From Coriobacteriia bacterium (lineage in GTDB: Bacteria > Actinomycetota > Coriobacteriia > Anaerosomatales > Anaerosomataceae): a stretch of DNA of 18,699 bases. The notes beneath the pieces are model-generated. The model did no database searches, had not been told where the DNA came from, and saw nothing but the letters and a program-made list of their open reading frames with translations. The position numbers and the translations under genes were made by a program. The stretch spans positions 1 through 18,699 of the forward strand of contig JAFGUS010000067.1 of NCBI GenBank assembly GCA_016938395.1. The letters run 5' to 3'. Below are positions 7,472-18,699 of the stretch, in pieces. Every line of letters begins with the position of its first letter. Positions within the stretch are counted from its first letter, which is position 1.

Positions 7472-7912
7472 ATGAGTGAGATCGCGGTCATTCAGGATGT
7501 GCCGGCGGGTTGGGGGCGCAAGCTCGCATGGTGTCTTGGAGCGGTCGTAGCGGGCGGCTTCGTTCCGTGGGTGCTGGTGCTGCTCGCAATCGGCGCAGGT
7601 ATGTTCGTGGTGGCGACGCTGGGGTTCGGTGAGACCTGGGGGGTCCCGACCTACCTGGTACTGATGGCGTTGGCCGCTCTTGTGTACGCGGGCATGATCT
7701 ACGGGGTGATCCGGGTGTTCGGGTTCCGTGCCAAGGTGCCGTGGCTCATCTGGCCCGCGCTGATGGTGGCGCCACTCGTCGGTCTTGTCCTCGCATCGCC
7801 GATCACCGACCCTCGGGATGTCCTGGCGAACCCCACTGTGGCTCCTGCGGTGATCGGCATCGCCATCGCATTCGTCACTCTCGGCAAGCATCGCTGGGGT
7901 CGCCCCGCCTGA
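7472..7912 (+). CDS. Small integral membrane protein (four helices), unknown function
   Basis: This 146-aa protein is very hydrophobic, with about four predicted membrane helices: around residues 19-46 (AWCLGAVVAGGFVPWVLVLLAIGAG), 58-78 (LVLMALAALVYAGMIYGVI), 88-108 (LIWPALMVAPLVGLVLA) and 122-138 (VAPAVIGIAIAFVTLG). It has a short cytosolic N-terminus and a basic C-terminus (KHRWGRPA). ATG 7472 is chosen because GGGGAGGGGGAG lies directly upstream; an in-frame start 30 bases earlier would need a poorer site. It follows the ubiB-like gene by 44 nt. No catalytic motif or family is recognised. Confidence 0.75.
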   Translation: MSEIAVIQDVPAGWGRKLAWCLGAVVAGGFVPWVLVLLAIGAGMFVVATLGFGETWGVPTYLVLMALAALVYAGMIYGVIRVFGFRAKVPWLIWPALMVAPLVGLVLASPITDPRDVLANPTVAPAVIGIAIAFVTLGKHRWGRPA

Positions 7913-7926
7913 GCGGAGAGGCTCAG
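7909..7926. terminator. Hairpin spanning two convergent stop codons
   Basis: CTGAGC (7909-7914) pairs with GCTCAG (7921-7926) around a 6-nt loop. It contains the TGA of the membrane protein gene (7910-7912) and the stop of larE on the other strand (7923-7925). It could act as a weak bidirectional terminator, but there is no T tract on either side. Confidence 0.35.
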
Positions 7927-8744
7927 CTCTCGGCAGGCGCGTCTTCGATCCCGTCGTCCAGCGATCCCGACCGATAGCCTTCGAGGTCCTGCGTGACGTA
8001 GCCGAACCCGGCGTTGCGGACGGCGGCGGCGAGTTGGTCGCGGAGCGCGAACGCGCGCTCCATCTCGGCGGGGTCCACCTCGATGCGGGCGATGTCGCCA
8101 TGCGAGCGGATACGTACTTGCTTGAGGCCGAGGGCGCGGGCGCCCGCCTCGGCGATCGCGACACGCTCCAGACCCTCGTCGGTGATGGCGGTGCCGTAGG
8201 GGAAGCGCGTGGCCAGACAGCTCCCTGACGGCTTGTCCCACGTCGGCAGTCCGAGCTGCTCGGAGAGCGCGCGGATCTCGTCCTTGTGCAGGCCGACCTC
8301 CAGGAGCGGACTCACGATACCGAACTCCTCGGCGGCACGACGGCCGGGCCGGCGCTGCGCGGGATCGTCGGCGTTGGTGCCATCGAGCACCCACGAGATG
8401 CCGCGGGTCTTGGCGATCGTGCGGAAGAGCGAGAACATCTCGGACTTGCAGTAGTAGCAGCGGTCCGCGGGGTTGGCCTGGAACCGCGGGTCGGTGAGTT
8501 CGTAGGTCTCAACCTCGTACACGTTGAGGCCGAGCGAACGAGCGGTCGCACGCGCCTCATCGATCTCGGCCGCCGGATGCACGTCTGAGACGGCGATCAC
8601 CGCAAGGCACTTGGCTCCGAGGACCACGTGGCCGGTGAATGCGAGTAGTGTGGAGTCGACGCCACCAGAATACGCCACCAGAGCGCTGCCCAGATTGGAC
8701 AGGCGGTTGCGAAGGTCGTCGTACTTTCGGGTCAGTGCGGGCAA
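7923..8744 (-). CDS. larE: LarE-type ATP-dependent sacrificial sulfur transferase
   Basis: LarE is a PP-loop ATP pyrophosphatase. It activates its substrate with AMP and donates sulfur from one of its own cysteines to build the nickel-pincer nucleotide cofactor of lactate racemase-type enzymes. The 273-aa protein shows the PP-loop AYSGGVDST (SGGVDS at 26-31), NPADRCYYCK (C96, C99), DGTNADD (121-127), and SGSCLATRFPYG. By my count the last cysteine is residue 176, matching the sacrificial Cys176 described for the Lactobacillus enzyme. I chose TTG 8744 because AAGGAG lies 5 nt upstream; GTG 8750 overlaps that site. No larA, larB or larC lies nearby. It diverges from acs. A related PP-loop enzyme cannot be excluded, but the motif set is typical of LarE. 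Confidence 0.88.
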   Translation of the reverse strand: MPALTRKYDDLRNRLSNLGSALVAYSGGVDSTLLAFTGHVVLGAKCLAVIAVSDVHPAAEIDEARATARSLGLNVYEVETYELTDPRFQANPADRCYYCKSEMFSLFRTIAKTRGISWVLDGTNADDPAQRRPGRRAAEEFGIVSPLLEVGLHKDEIRALSEQLGLPTWDKPSGSCLATRFPYGTAITDEGLERVAIAEAGARALGLKQVRIRSHGDIARIEVDPAEMERAFALRDQLAAAVRNAGFGYVTQDLEGYRSGSLDDGIEDAPAES

Positions 8745-8770
8745 GAGCACTCCTTGTCGCGGGTAAGCGT

Positions 8771-8797
8771 ATCGTACACGACACGAGCGTCGGTCAA
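8771..8797 (-). promoter_or_regulatory. Possible larE promoter
   Basis: On the minus strand TTGACC (8797-8792) is followed 15 nt later by TACGAT (8776-8771), about 27 nt before the larE start. The spacer is shorter than usual. On the plus strand, TATGCT (8804-8809), 27 nt before the acs ATG, is a possible -10 without a convincing -35. Confidence 0.35.
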
Positions 8798-8835
8798 AGG
8801 GAATATGCTGACCATACGACCGGAGGGAGCGCCGT

Positions 8836-10821
8836 ATGACGAGCGAAGAGCGCGGGAGCATCGAGCATGTGTCCTCGGCGGAGCGCATCTACCCGCCACC
8901 CGAATCGTTCACCGAGCGGGCGGTCGTGCCAGGTCGCGATGCGTACGCAGACGCGTACCGGCGGTCGATCGAGGATCCGGAGGGATTCTGGGGCGATGCG
9001 GCTCGCGAGGAGCTCGAGTGGATCACGCCGTTCCAGACGGTACGTACGGGTGGATTCGAGCATCTGGACTACCGGTGGTTCGAAGACGGGACGCTCAACG
9101 TCTCGGCCAACTGCCTCGACCGGCATCTCGATACCTGGCGGCGCAACAAGGCGGCGCTGATCTGGGAGGGTGACGACGGCACCACCGCCACGTTCACTTA
9201 CCAGCAGTTGCACCACATCGTCAGCCGCTTCGCCAACGTCCTCAAGAAGAAGGGCATCGAGCGCGGCGACCGTGTGGCGATCTACCTGCCGATGATTCCC
9301 GAGCTCGCGATGGCCATGCTGGCGTGCACGCGCATCGGCGCCATACACTCGGTCGTCTTTGGCGGCTTCTCGGCGAGTGCGCTCCGCGAGCGCATCCAGG
9401 ACTGCGGCGCCAAGCTCCTCATCACCGCCGATGAGGGCATCCGTGGCGGCCGCAAGGTGGCGCTCAAGGTCGCTGCCGATGAGGCGCTCTTCGAGTGCCC
9501 GAGCGTTGAGGCGTGCATCGTCGTGAAGCGTGGCGCCGGAGACGTGGACATGGAGCCGGGACGCGACACCTGGTGGCACCAGGAGGTCACGGCTCCCGAG
9601 GTGCGCAAGCCATGCCGACCGGAGCCGATGGGCGGCGAGGACCCGATGTTCATCCTCTACACGTCGGGCTCCACCGGCAAGCCCAAGGGTATCCTGCACA
9701 CCACCGCGGGCTATCTGCTCTACACGCTCATGAGCTTCAAGACCGTGATGGACTACCGCGACGAGGACGTCTACTGGTGCACCGCCGACATCGGTTGGGT
9801 CACCGGGCACAGCTACATCGTGTACGGCCCACTTGCCGCGGGCGCCACGACGCTCATGTTCGAGGGCGTGCCCACGTATCCCGATCCGGGCCGCTTCTGG
9901 GCGGTCGTCGAGAAGTACCGCGTGAACACGCTTTACACGGCGCCCACGGTCATCCGCGCGCTCATGCGCCACGGCGCAGGCTGGCCGCAGCGCTACGACC
10001 TCACCTCGCTCCGGCTGCTTGGCACTGTGGGGGAGCCCATCAATCCCGAGGTGTGGGAGTGGTATCGCGATACCATCGGCCGGGGCGAGCTCCCGATCGT
10101 GGACACGTACTGGCAGACGGAGACCGGCGGCTTCCTCATCACGCCGTTCCCGGGAGCCACGCCGCTCAAGCCGGGCTCCGCGTCGTGGCCGTTCTACGGC
10201 GTGCTCCCCGAGGTCGTCCGGGAGGACGGCTCACGGGCCGACCCGGGCGATGGCGGCTACCTCACCGTCAAACAGCCGTGGCCGGGCATGCTGCGGGGCA
10301 CATGGAACGATGCCGACAAGAAGCGGTTGCACGAGGTCTACTTCGAACGCTTCCCCGGGCGGTACTTCACCGGTGACGGCGCGCGGGTGGATGCCGAGGG
10401 TGACTACTGGCTGCTCGGCCGCGTGGACGACGTCATCAACGTGAGCGGGCACCGGCTCGGCACCGCCGAGATCGAGAGCGCGCTCGTGAGTCACGACGCT
10501 GTGAGCGAGGCGGCGGTCGTGGGGTTCCCGCATCCGGTCAAGGGCGAGGGCGTGCACGCGTACGTCATCCTCCGCGACGGACAGGTGGCCTCCGACGATC
10601 TCGCGATGATCCTCAAGGGGCATGTCCGCAAGATGATCGGTCCGATCGCGCAGCCCGACCGCATCCAGTTCGCGCACGACCTGCCCAAGACGCGGAGCGG
10701 CAAGATCATGCGGCGCATCCTGCGCAAGATCGCGGCAGGCGAGCGCGAGACCGAGGCGTTCGGCGACCTGTCCACGCTGTCGGATCCCAAGGTCGTGAAG
10801 GATCTGATCAGCGGGCTGTAG
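8836..10821 (+). CDS. acs: Acetyl-CoA synthetase (AMP-forming)
   Basis: Acs activates acetate with ATP and CoA to acetyl-CoA through an acetyl-AMP intermediate. The 661-aa length matches the family (about 650). Seen in order: N-terminal Acs domain; AIHSVVFGGFSASAL; the AMP-binding P-loop YTSGSTGKPKG (275-285); YWQTETGG (from 425); the hinge and C-terminal domain GRYFTGDGARVDAEGDYWLLGR and DDVINVSGHRLGTAEIES; and PKTRSGKIMRR with K623, the site that acetylation by Pat-type enzymes commonly controls. ATG 8836 has a GGAGGGAG ribosome-binding site 6 nt upstream. The gene diverges from larE over 91 nt. Its stop lies inside the 3' end of glnD, giving a 14-bp tail-to-tail overlap. The motif set and length strongly favour acs over propionyl-CoA synthetase, although specificity needs the acetate-pocket residues checked. 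Confidence 0.95.
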   Translation: MTSEERGSIEHVSSAERIYPPPESFTERAVVPGRDAYADAYRRSIEDPEGFWGDAAREELEWITPFQTVRTGGFEHLDYRWFEDGTLNVSANCLDRHLDTWRRNKAALIWEGDDGTTATFTYQQLHHIVSRFANVLKKKGIERGDRVAIYLPMIPELAMAMLACTRIGAIHSVVFGGFSASALRERIQDCGAKLLITADEGIRGGRKVALKVAADEALFECPSVEACIVVKRGAGDVDMEPGRDTWWHQEVTAPEVRKPCRPEPMGGEDPMFILYTSGSTGKPKGILHTTAGYLLYTLMSFKTVMDYRDEDVYWCTADIGWVTGHSYIVYGPLAAGATTLMFEGVPTYPDPGRFWAVVEKYRVNTLYTAPTVIRALMRHGAGWPQRYDLTSLRLLGTVGEPINPEVWEWYRDTIGRGELPIVDTYWQTETGGFLITPFPGATPLKPGSASWPFYGVLPEVVREDGSRADPGDGGYLTVKQPWPGMLRGTWNDADKKRLHEVYFERFPGRYFTGDGARVDAEGDYWLLGRVDDVINVSGHRLGTAEIESALVSHDAVSEAAVVGFPHPVKGEGVHAYVILRDGQVASDDLAMILKGHVRKMIGPIAQPDRIQFAHDLPKTRSGKIMRRILRKIAAGERETEAFGDLSTLSDPKVVKDLISGL

Positions 10822-13075
10822 CGGCCTGTTCGAGGAGTGGGACGAGCGTCTCGGTGAGGATCGCGGCCGTGGGCGGGGCACCGTCGCGGTCGGTCAGCTC
10901 GAAGACGTCGTCGGCTCTCTCGCCACGGGTGGTGATGACGGCACGCTGGATGTCCAGTCCGGCGGCCTGACAGGCGCGCGCAAGGTCGTGCAGGAGTCCC
11001 ATCCTGTCGGAGGCCTCCACGCGGACTGTCGTGGTGAATCGTCCAGTAGCCCCGACCCGTATCACCGGTTGCTCCACGCGGGTGGGCCCGGGATAGTGCT
11101 TCCGGCGCTCGGCGAGGCGTGTGTCGATGTCGTAGCGGCTGGTCAGTGCGGCAGCGAGGATACGCTCGACCGTGCGCCAGGTCTCTGTGCTTGCGGGCGC
11201 GCGCGTGGCGGAGCCGACCGTGAAGGTGTCGAGAGCGATCCCCGCGGCACCCGTCTGCGCCTCGGCCGCCAGAGTGTCGAGCCCCGACAGCGTGAGTGCG
11301 CCGCTGATCGTCGCGAAGAGGCCGGGGCGGTCGCGGGTGATGACGTCGATGACCCAGGTGCCCTCGGCCGGGCCGGATGTGATGCCGAGTGCGAAGCGGC
11401 CCGGAGCGCCCGGACCCGCGATCGACTGCACGAGCAACGCATCGCGCAACACCTGGCCGGCATCGCGGCGCGCGAGATAGCGGAGCGGCGCCTGCTCGAT
11501 GAACGCAAGGACGGCGCGGGATGCACCTCGTGACAGGGCAGCCGTGCGTGCACCCTCCCGGGTGGCCTTGGCCGCCCTGACGATGCCTGCCCCGTCCACG
11601 TCGGGTGACAGTGCGACCGAGAGCTTGTCGGCGAGCTCGGCCACAAGCGTCGCGCGCCACGGCGTCCAGACATCAGGGCCAGTCGCGCGCATGTCAGCCG
11701 CAGTGAGTGCGAAGAGGGGTTCGATGAGCGATACCGAACCGATGCGGGCCGCCGCGGCCAGCACGACGTTCTCATCGGCAAGATCCCTGGTGGTTGCCAC
11801 CTCGGAAAGCAGCAAGTGCTCACGCACCAGCTTCGCCGCATCCGCTCCCGCACGCCCGGGAAGCCCGAACCGCATGGCCGCCGCCGCGGCGGACCCACTC
11901 CCACGAGGGGCGTGACCGGGTCCGGGCTCGCGCTTGCCGAGGTCGTGCGTCAGTGCGGCGATCACGAGAGCTGGCAGCATGTCTCTTGCCACGGTAGGGC
12001 CGTCGGAAAGCGCCGTAAGCACGCGGAGGCTGTGGGCCCCCACCGTGAAGCGGTGTGAGAGGGCCGGGCGGCGGAGCGTCATCGTCTCCCGGAACCCGGG
12101 GACGGCGTGCTCGAGACGCCCCGCATACACCGCGCGCTCCAGAGTGTCGAGGCCGGACGTCTCCGCTCGCGCCAGCCCGACGAGATCATCGAACGTGAGC
12201 GGGGTCTCCGGCATCGCCCGCCGCCCGGCTGCACGGTCGCGCACGTCCAGCAGCGTGTGGTTGACTGCCTCGAGCGCCCGTTGTGTGGCGCTGGCGTCAA
12301 GCGGCAGGTCGCTCTCATCCGTCACGTAGAGGGTGTTGCGGGCGCGGCCGCCGCCGCGATGGATGGCCCACCGGGCCGCGGTGACCGCATCCTGGGCGGA
12401 TGCCAGCAGCTCCGCCTCCTGTCCGGCGAGGAGTCCTGCCTCTACCAGCAGGGCGGGGGAGTGTGCCGGCTTCCCGAGCGCGAGCGCTGCACGCCAGACG
12501 AGCTCGTCGATGTCGCGCTGGCCGCCCGCGCCGTCCTTGAGATCGGGTTCGAGCAGGTACGGTGAGCCGGGTCTCTCGCGTGCGGTGATGCGCTCGAGGA
12601 GCGAGCGTCTGTCTCGTGCGAGGCGGGTGAACACGGAGCCGATCACGCGGTGCGCAAGCTGCGCGTCTCCGGCGAGGAAGCGGGCGGTGAGGAAGGACGT
12701 CGCTACCGTGAGATCCTCACGCACGGCCCGGACTTGGTCCTTCGGCGTTCTGATCTGGTGTCCCACCGCGAGCCCCGCGTCCCAGAGGGGATACAGCACC
12801 GAGCGCACCAGCGGGTCGAGGTCTCGGGAGGAGCCCGCCGACACGATAAGCAGGTCGATGTCCGAGCCCGGTAGCAGGCGGCCAGCTCCGTAGCCTCCGA
12901 GGGCGAGCACCGCGAACGGTACGCCCACGCGCGATGAAGCCGCCCTCGTCTGAACGAGGACGGCTTCATCGCTGAGCCGTGCGAGTTCGACGGCGGCAGC
13001 GGTCCCCGGGGTCACTCGCTCGATGAGCGCACCGCGCCGCTCGACGAACCATCCCAGGGGGTTCGCTGCCACCAC
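10808..13075 (-). CDS. glnD: GlnD, PII uridylyltransferase/uridylyl-removing enzyme
   Basis: GlnD senses glutamine and adds or removes UMP on the PII protein. Its 755 aa contain, in order, a nucleotidyltransferase domain with ALGGYGAGRLLPGSDIDLL (G60-G61, S71, D72, D74), the GlnD helical domain, an HD hydrolase domain with THDLGKREPG (H377, D378) and VREHLLLSEVATTRDL, and two ACT domains (from about residues 570 and 680: DRPGLFATISGAL and DRMGLLHDLARAC) that bind glutamine. It is over 100 residues shorter than the E. coli enzyme but fits shorter actinobacterial forms. GTG 13075 lies 10 nt after the glnB stop; the ribosome-binding site is weak (TAGGCGA). Gene order amtB-glnB-glnD and Tyr51 in the neighbouring PII support the role; adenylyl transfer, as in some actinobacteria, cannot be excluded. 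Confidence 0.95.
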   Translation of the reverse strand: MVAANPLGWFVERRGALIERVTPGTAAAVELARLSDEAVLVQTRAASSRVGVPFAVLALGGYGAGRLLPGSDIDLLIVSAGSSRDLDPLVRSVLYPLWDAGLAVGHQIRTPKDQVRAVREDLTVATSFLTARFLAGDAQLAHRVIGSVFTRLARDRRSLLERITARERPGSPYLLEPDLKDGAGGQRDIDELVWRAALALGKPAHSPALLVEAGLLAGQEAELLASAQDAVTAARWAIHRGGGRARNTLYVTDESDLPLDASATQRALEAVNHTLLDVRDRAAGRRAMPETPLTFDDLVGLARAETSGLDTLERAVYAGRLEHAVPGFRETMTLRRPALSHRFTVGAHSLRVLTALSDGPTVARDMLPALVIAALTHDLGKREPGPGHAPRGSGSAAAAAMRFGLPGRAGADAAKLVREHLLLSEVATTRDLADENVVLAAAARIGSVSLIEPLFALTAADMRATGPDVWTPWRATLVAELADKLSVALSPDVDGAGIVRAAKATREGARTAALSRGASRAVLAFIEQAPLRYLARRDAGQVLRDALLVQSIAGPGAPGRFALGITSGPAEGTWVIDVITRDRPGLFATISGALTLSGLDTLAAEAQTGAAGIALDTFTVGSATRAPASTETWRTVERILAAALTSRYDIDTRLAERRKHYPGPTRVEQPVIRVGATGRFTTTVRVEASDRMGLLHDLARACQAAGLDIQRAVITTRGERADDVFELTDRDGAPPTAAILTETLVPLLEQAATAR
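12931..12972. repeat. Near-perfect 42-nt inverted repeat inside glnD
   Basis: Arms 12931-12949 and 12954-12972 pair at 18 of 19 positions (mismatch C12943/A12960) around a 4-nt loop. It lies about 104-145 nt after the glnD start codon and encodes the ordinary residues SDEAVLVQTRAASSR before the NTase motif. Nothing like a T tract follows. The outer arm shares the 12-mer TCAGCGATGAAG (minus strand) with the glnB start region at 13419-13430. Confidence 0.85.
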
Positions 13076-13085
13076 GGTGCGTCGC

Positions 13086-14752
<1,667 letters not shown>

Positions 14753-14844
14753 ACGCTCCCTCACTTCCGTCTTCATCCCGGCGCGTGCCGTGTGTCCCGG
14801 CGCCGGAGTCGATCCCACTGACAGACTGAGCGTGAGGGTGCTGT

Positions 14845-14860
14845 GTTTCGGGGGTGTGTC
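14845..14860 (-). promoter_or_regulatory. Possible GlnR-like nitrogen control box upstream of amtB
   Basis: On the minus strand GACAC (14860-14856), six bases, then GAAAC (14849-14845) resembles the actinobacterial GlnR half-site pair gTnAC-N6-GaAAC with one mismatch. It lies about 93 nt before the amtB ATG. Only one pair is visible, whereas strong GlnR sites have two, and the presence of GlnR in this lineage is unknown. Confidence 0.3.
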
Positions 14861-14932
14861 GATGGCATGAAGGTTGCGATGCAGGTGTTCCGTGCGTCCC
14901 TGCCGACCCAATGGCAGGGCGTCGGGTCGGCC

Positions 14933-14961
14933 TGGAGTCGGTCTCTGCCGGGGCGTACAAT
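14933..14961 (+). promoter_or_regulatory. Probable uvrA promoter
   Basis: TACAAT (14956-14961) matches the -10 consensus at five of six bases and ends 51 nt before the uvrA ATG. The best -35 at 17 nt spacing is the weak TGGAGT (14933-14938). Confidence 0.45.
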
Positions 14962-15012
14962 GGGGATTTGCAGCGAAACACACTCGCGCCAACCACGAAA
15001 GGTCGCTACCGA

Positions 15013-17862
<2,850 letters not shown>

Positions 17863-17872
17863 AGTGGGTCCC

Positions 17873-18406
17873 ATGGACGCACGAGATGTGATCGAGCGGC
17901 TGGCGCGGCTGTTGGAAGACGAGGGCTATACGCTCGAGCGACGGCCGGACGGCAGCCTGCTCGCCACCAAGCGTGGGCATAGCGCGGGAGTCTTCCTTCC
18001 GTATACCGACTTCATCTTTCTGCACGATCTTGATGGCGCTTTCGTTGCTGACGCGGGCGAGTTCGAGGAGCAGCACCAGGCGAACCGGGCCGAGGGTGAA
18101 GCGCACATGAGCGTGCCCCGGCCGCTGCGCTACCGCGTGCCGAACAGTGTGACCGTGGGCGTTACGGCGCGGCCGGCGAGCGAGGCCATCAAGTCCGTAG
18201 CCACCGAGAAGCGCGATCTGCGAGCGAACACCGGCGAGAAGAACTCCGTGTACCTGGTGGATCTTTCGGCGGGCACGTTCTACTCACAGGGGCTGGAGGT
18301 CGACCGTTTCTCACTCCACGGCGGCGAGTGGAGTCCCGACGTCAACCCGTCCAATCGCGTGGCACGCATGCTCGCGCAGGTGCTTGCGGAGGCCTTCCCG
18401 CAATGA
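17873..18406 (+). CDS. Conserved-looking 177-aa soluble protein between uvrA and uvrC, unknown function
   Basis: I do not recognise a family. The protein is acidic and soluble, with no signal peptide or membrane helix. Residues 1-60 look like a small alpha/beta fold (ARDVIERLARLLEDEGYTLE, then strands GSLLATKRG and GVFLPYTDFIFLHDLDG). The middle is charged (EFEEQHQANRAEGEAH) and the C-terminal half carries VTVGVTARPASEAIKSVATE, NSVYLVDLSAGTFYSQ and the end helix RVARMLAQVLAEAFP. ATG 17873 has AAAGTGGG just before it; a GTG at 17864 is possible. It starts 10 nt after uvrA and its stop overlaps the uvrC start (ATGA, 18403-18406). Translational coupling to uvrC suggests it belongs to the repair operon, but I see no nuclease or helicase motif. 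Confidence 0.8.
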   Translation: MDARDVIERLARLLEDEGYTLERRPDGSLLATKRGHSAGVFLPYTDFIFLHDLDGAFVADAGEFEEQHQANRAEGEAHMSVPRPLRYRVPNSVTVGVTARPASEAIKSVATEKRDLRANTGEKNSVYLVDLSAGTFYSQGLEVDRFSLHGGEWSPDVNPSNRVARMLAQVLAEAFPQ

Positions 18407-18699
18407 CGGCCATCCCCGACGTCGCCTCCCAGCTCGGCCACGTGCCCGACTCGCCCGGCGTCTACTTCTGGAAGCAGGGCGACGAGGTCCTCTACGTCGG
18501 CAAGGCCAAGAGCCTCCGGAAGCGGATGCGGCAGTACACGGGCGGGCACGACGACCGGGCGATGGTCCCGCGGATGATGGCGCGCGTGGACTCGTTCGAT
18601 TACGTCACTACCACGACCGAGGCCGAGAGCATGATCCTCGAGGCCAACCTCATCAAGGAGCTCCGGCCGCCGTACAACGTGGACTTCAAGGACGACAAG
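18403..18699 (+). CDS. uvrC: UvrC, excinuclease ABC subunit C (5' part only)
   Basis: UvrC makes both incisions around a lesion bound by UvrB. The window holds the first 99 residues and the frame runs off the right edge. The N-terminal GIY-YIG nuclease domain, which makes the 3' incision, is seen as DSPGVYFWKQGDEVLYVGKAKSLRKRMRQY, followed by TTEAESMILEANLIKELRPPYNV, both diagnostic of UvrC. ATG 18403 overlaps the preceding stop by four bases (ATGA), so translation is coupled to the 177-aa gene. The C-terminal RNase H-like nuclease and helix-hairpin-helix domains lie outside the window. Confidence 0.97.
   Translation, partial: MTAIPDVASQLGHVPDSPGVYFWKQGDEVLYVGKAKSLRKRMRQYTGGHDDRAMVPRMMARVDSFDYVTTTTEAESMILEANLIKELRPPYNVDFKDDK

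Larger units (their letters stand above)
14753..15012. other. Divergent amtB/uvrA intergenic region (260 nt)
   Basis: This is the longest gene-free stretch. It must carry promoters for amtB-glnB-glnD (-) and uvrA (+). I find a good -10 for uvrA and a GACAC-N6-GAAAC element on the minus strand; both are listed separately. I see no LexA-type box of the GAAC-N4-GTTC form and no RNA gene. Confidence 0.6.

Noticed and set aside
12703..12969. Arginine- and serine-rich open frame starting within the glnD hairpin
   Set aside because: It overlaps glnD in another frame, has the composition of a GC-rich shadow frame, and no family resemblance, although its ATG context copies that of glnB.
14863..14878. 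Sigma-54-like promoter TGGCATG-N4-TTGCG pointing to uvrA
   Set aside because: The GG and GC spacing is correct, but sigma-54 is generally absent from Actinomycetota, the site points away from the nitrogen genes, and uvrA is not a usual target. Probably chance, unless rpoN is found in the genome.
14753..14992. Longer AmtB N-terminus from upstream in-frame starts
   Set aside because: The extra residues are arginine- and proline-rich, lack resemblance to Amt proteins, and the ATG at 14752 has the better ribosome-binding site and the standard N-terminus.
14777..15012. SOS (LexA) box before uvrA
   Set aside because: I found no GAAC-N4-GTTC or CTG-N10-CAG palindrome of good quality in the intergenic region.

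Overview
The window is about 18.7 kb of GC-rich, densely coding bacterial chromosome. Gene content and protein style suggest an Actinomycetota lineage of the Coriobacteriia or OPB41 type, probably anaerobic or facultative. This placement is inferred from the proteins, not proven by a marker gene. I see no tRNA, rRNA, CRISPR array, insertion sequence or prophage gene.

Layout. The left edge holds the 3' end of uvrB (+). A membrane-anchored protein with a low-complexity linker (673-1329, -) converges on it. From 1509 a tightly coupled + strand group encodes an ABC-2 exporter (ATPase and permease) and a P1B-type heavy-metal ATPase. Next come a small coiled-coil protein, a UbiB/ABC1-family kinase-like protein and a four-helix membrane protein, all on +. 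larE (-) and acs (+) diverge from 8751-8835. acs meets glnD tail to tail. The nitrogen-control group amtB-glnB-glnD is transcribed leftward (14752 to 10808). amtB diverges from uvrA, and uvrA is followed by an unknown 177-aa protein and the start of uvrC. The uvrB and uvrA-uvrC loci therefore bracket about 14 kb of metal, nitrogen and acetate genes.

Main discovery candidate. The P-type ATPase reading frame is interrupted once, by a TGA at 3502-3504. The same frame continues on both sides. The TGA stands exactly where the first cysteine of the second N-terminal metal-binding CxxC motif belongs: the protein reads ...GLD-(TGA)-PDC-ARTV.... A hairpin starting 12-13 nt after the TGA has its apical loop 17 nt downstream, which fits the geometry I know for bacterial SECIS elements. 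The simplest reading is a selenocysteine-containing UxxC heavy-metal ATPase of 797 residues. Alternatives are a split gene, a nonsense mutation or a sequencing error.

How the genes work together. UvrA, UvrB and UvrC form the nucleotide-excision repair system. AmtB imports ammonium, the PII protein GlnB carries the uridylylatable Tyr51, and GlnD modifies it. Acs activates acetate. The metal ATPase and ABC exporter probably share a transcript. A second unusual structure is an 18-of-19-bp hairpin with a 4-nt loop inside the glnD coding region.
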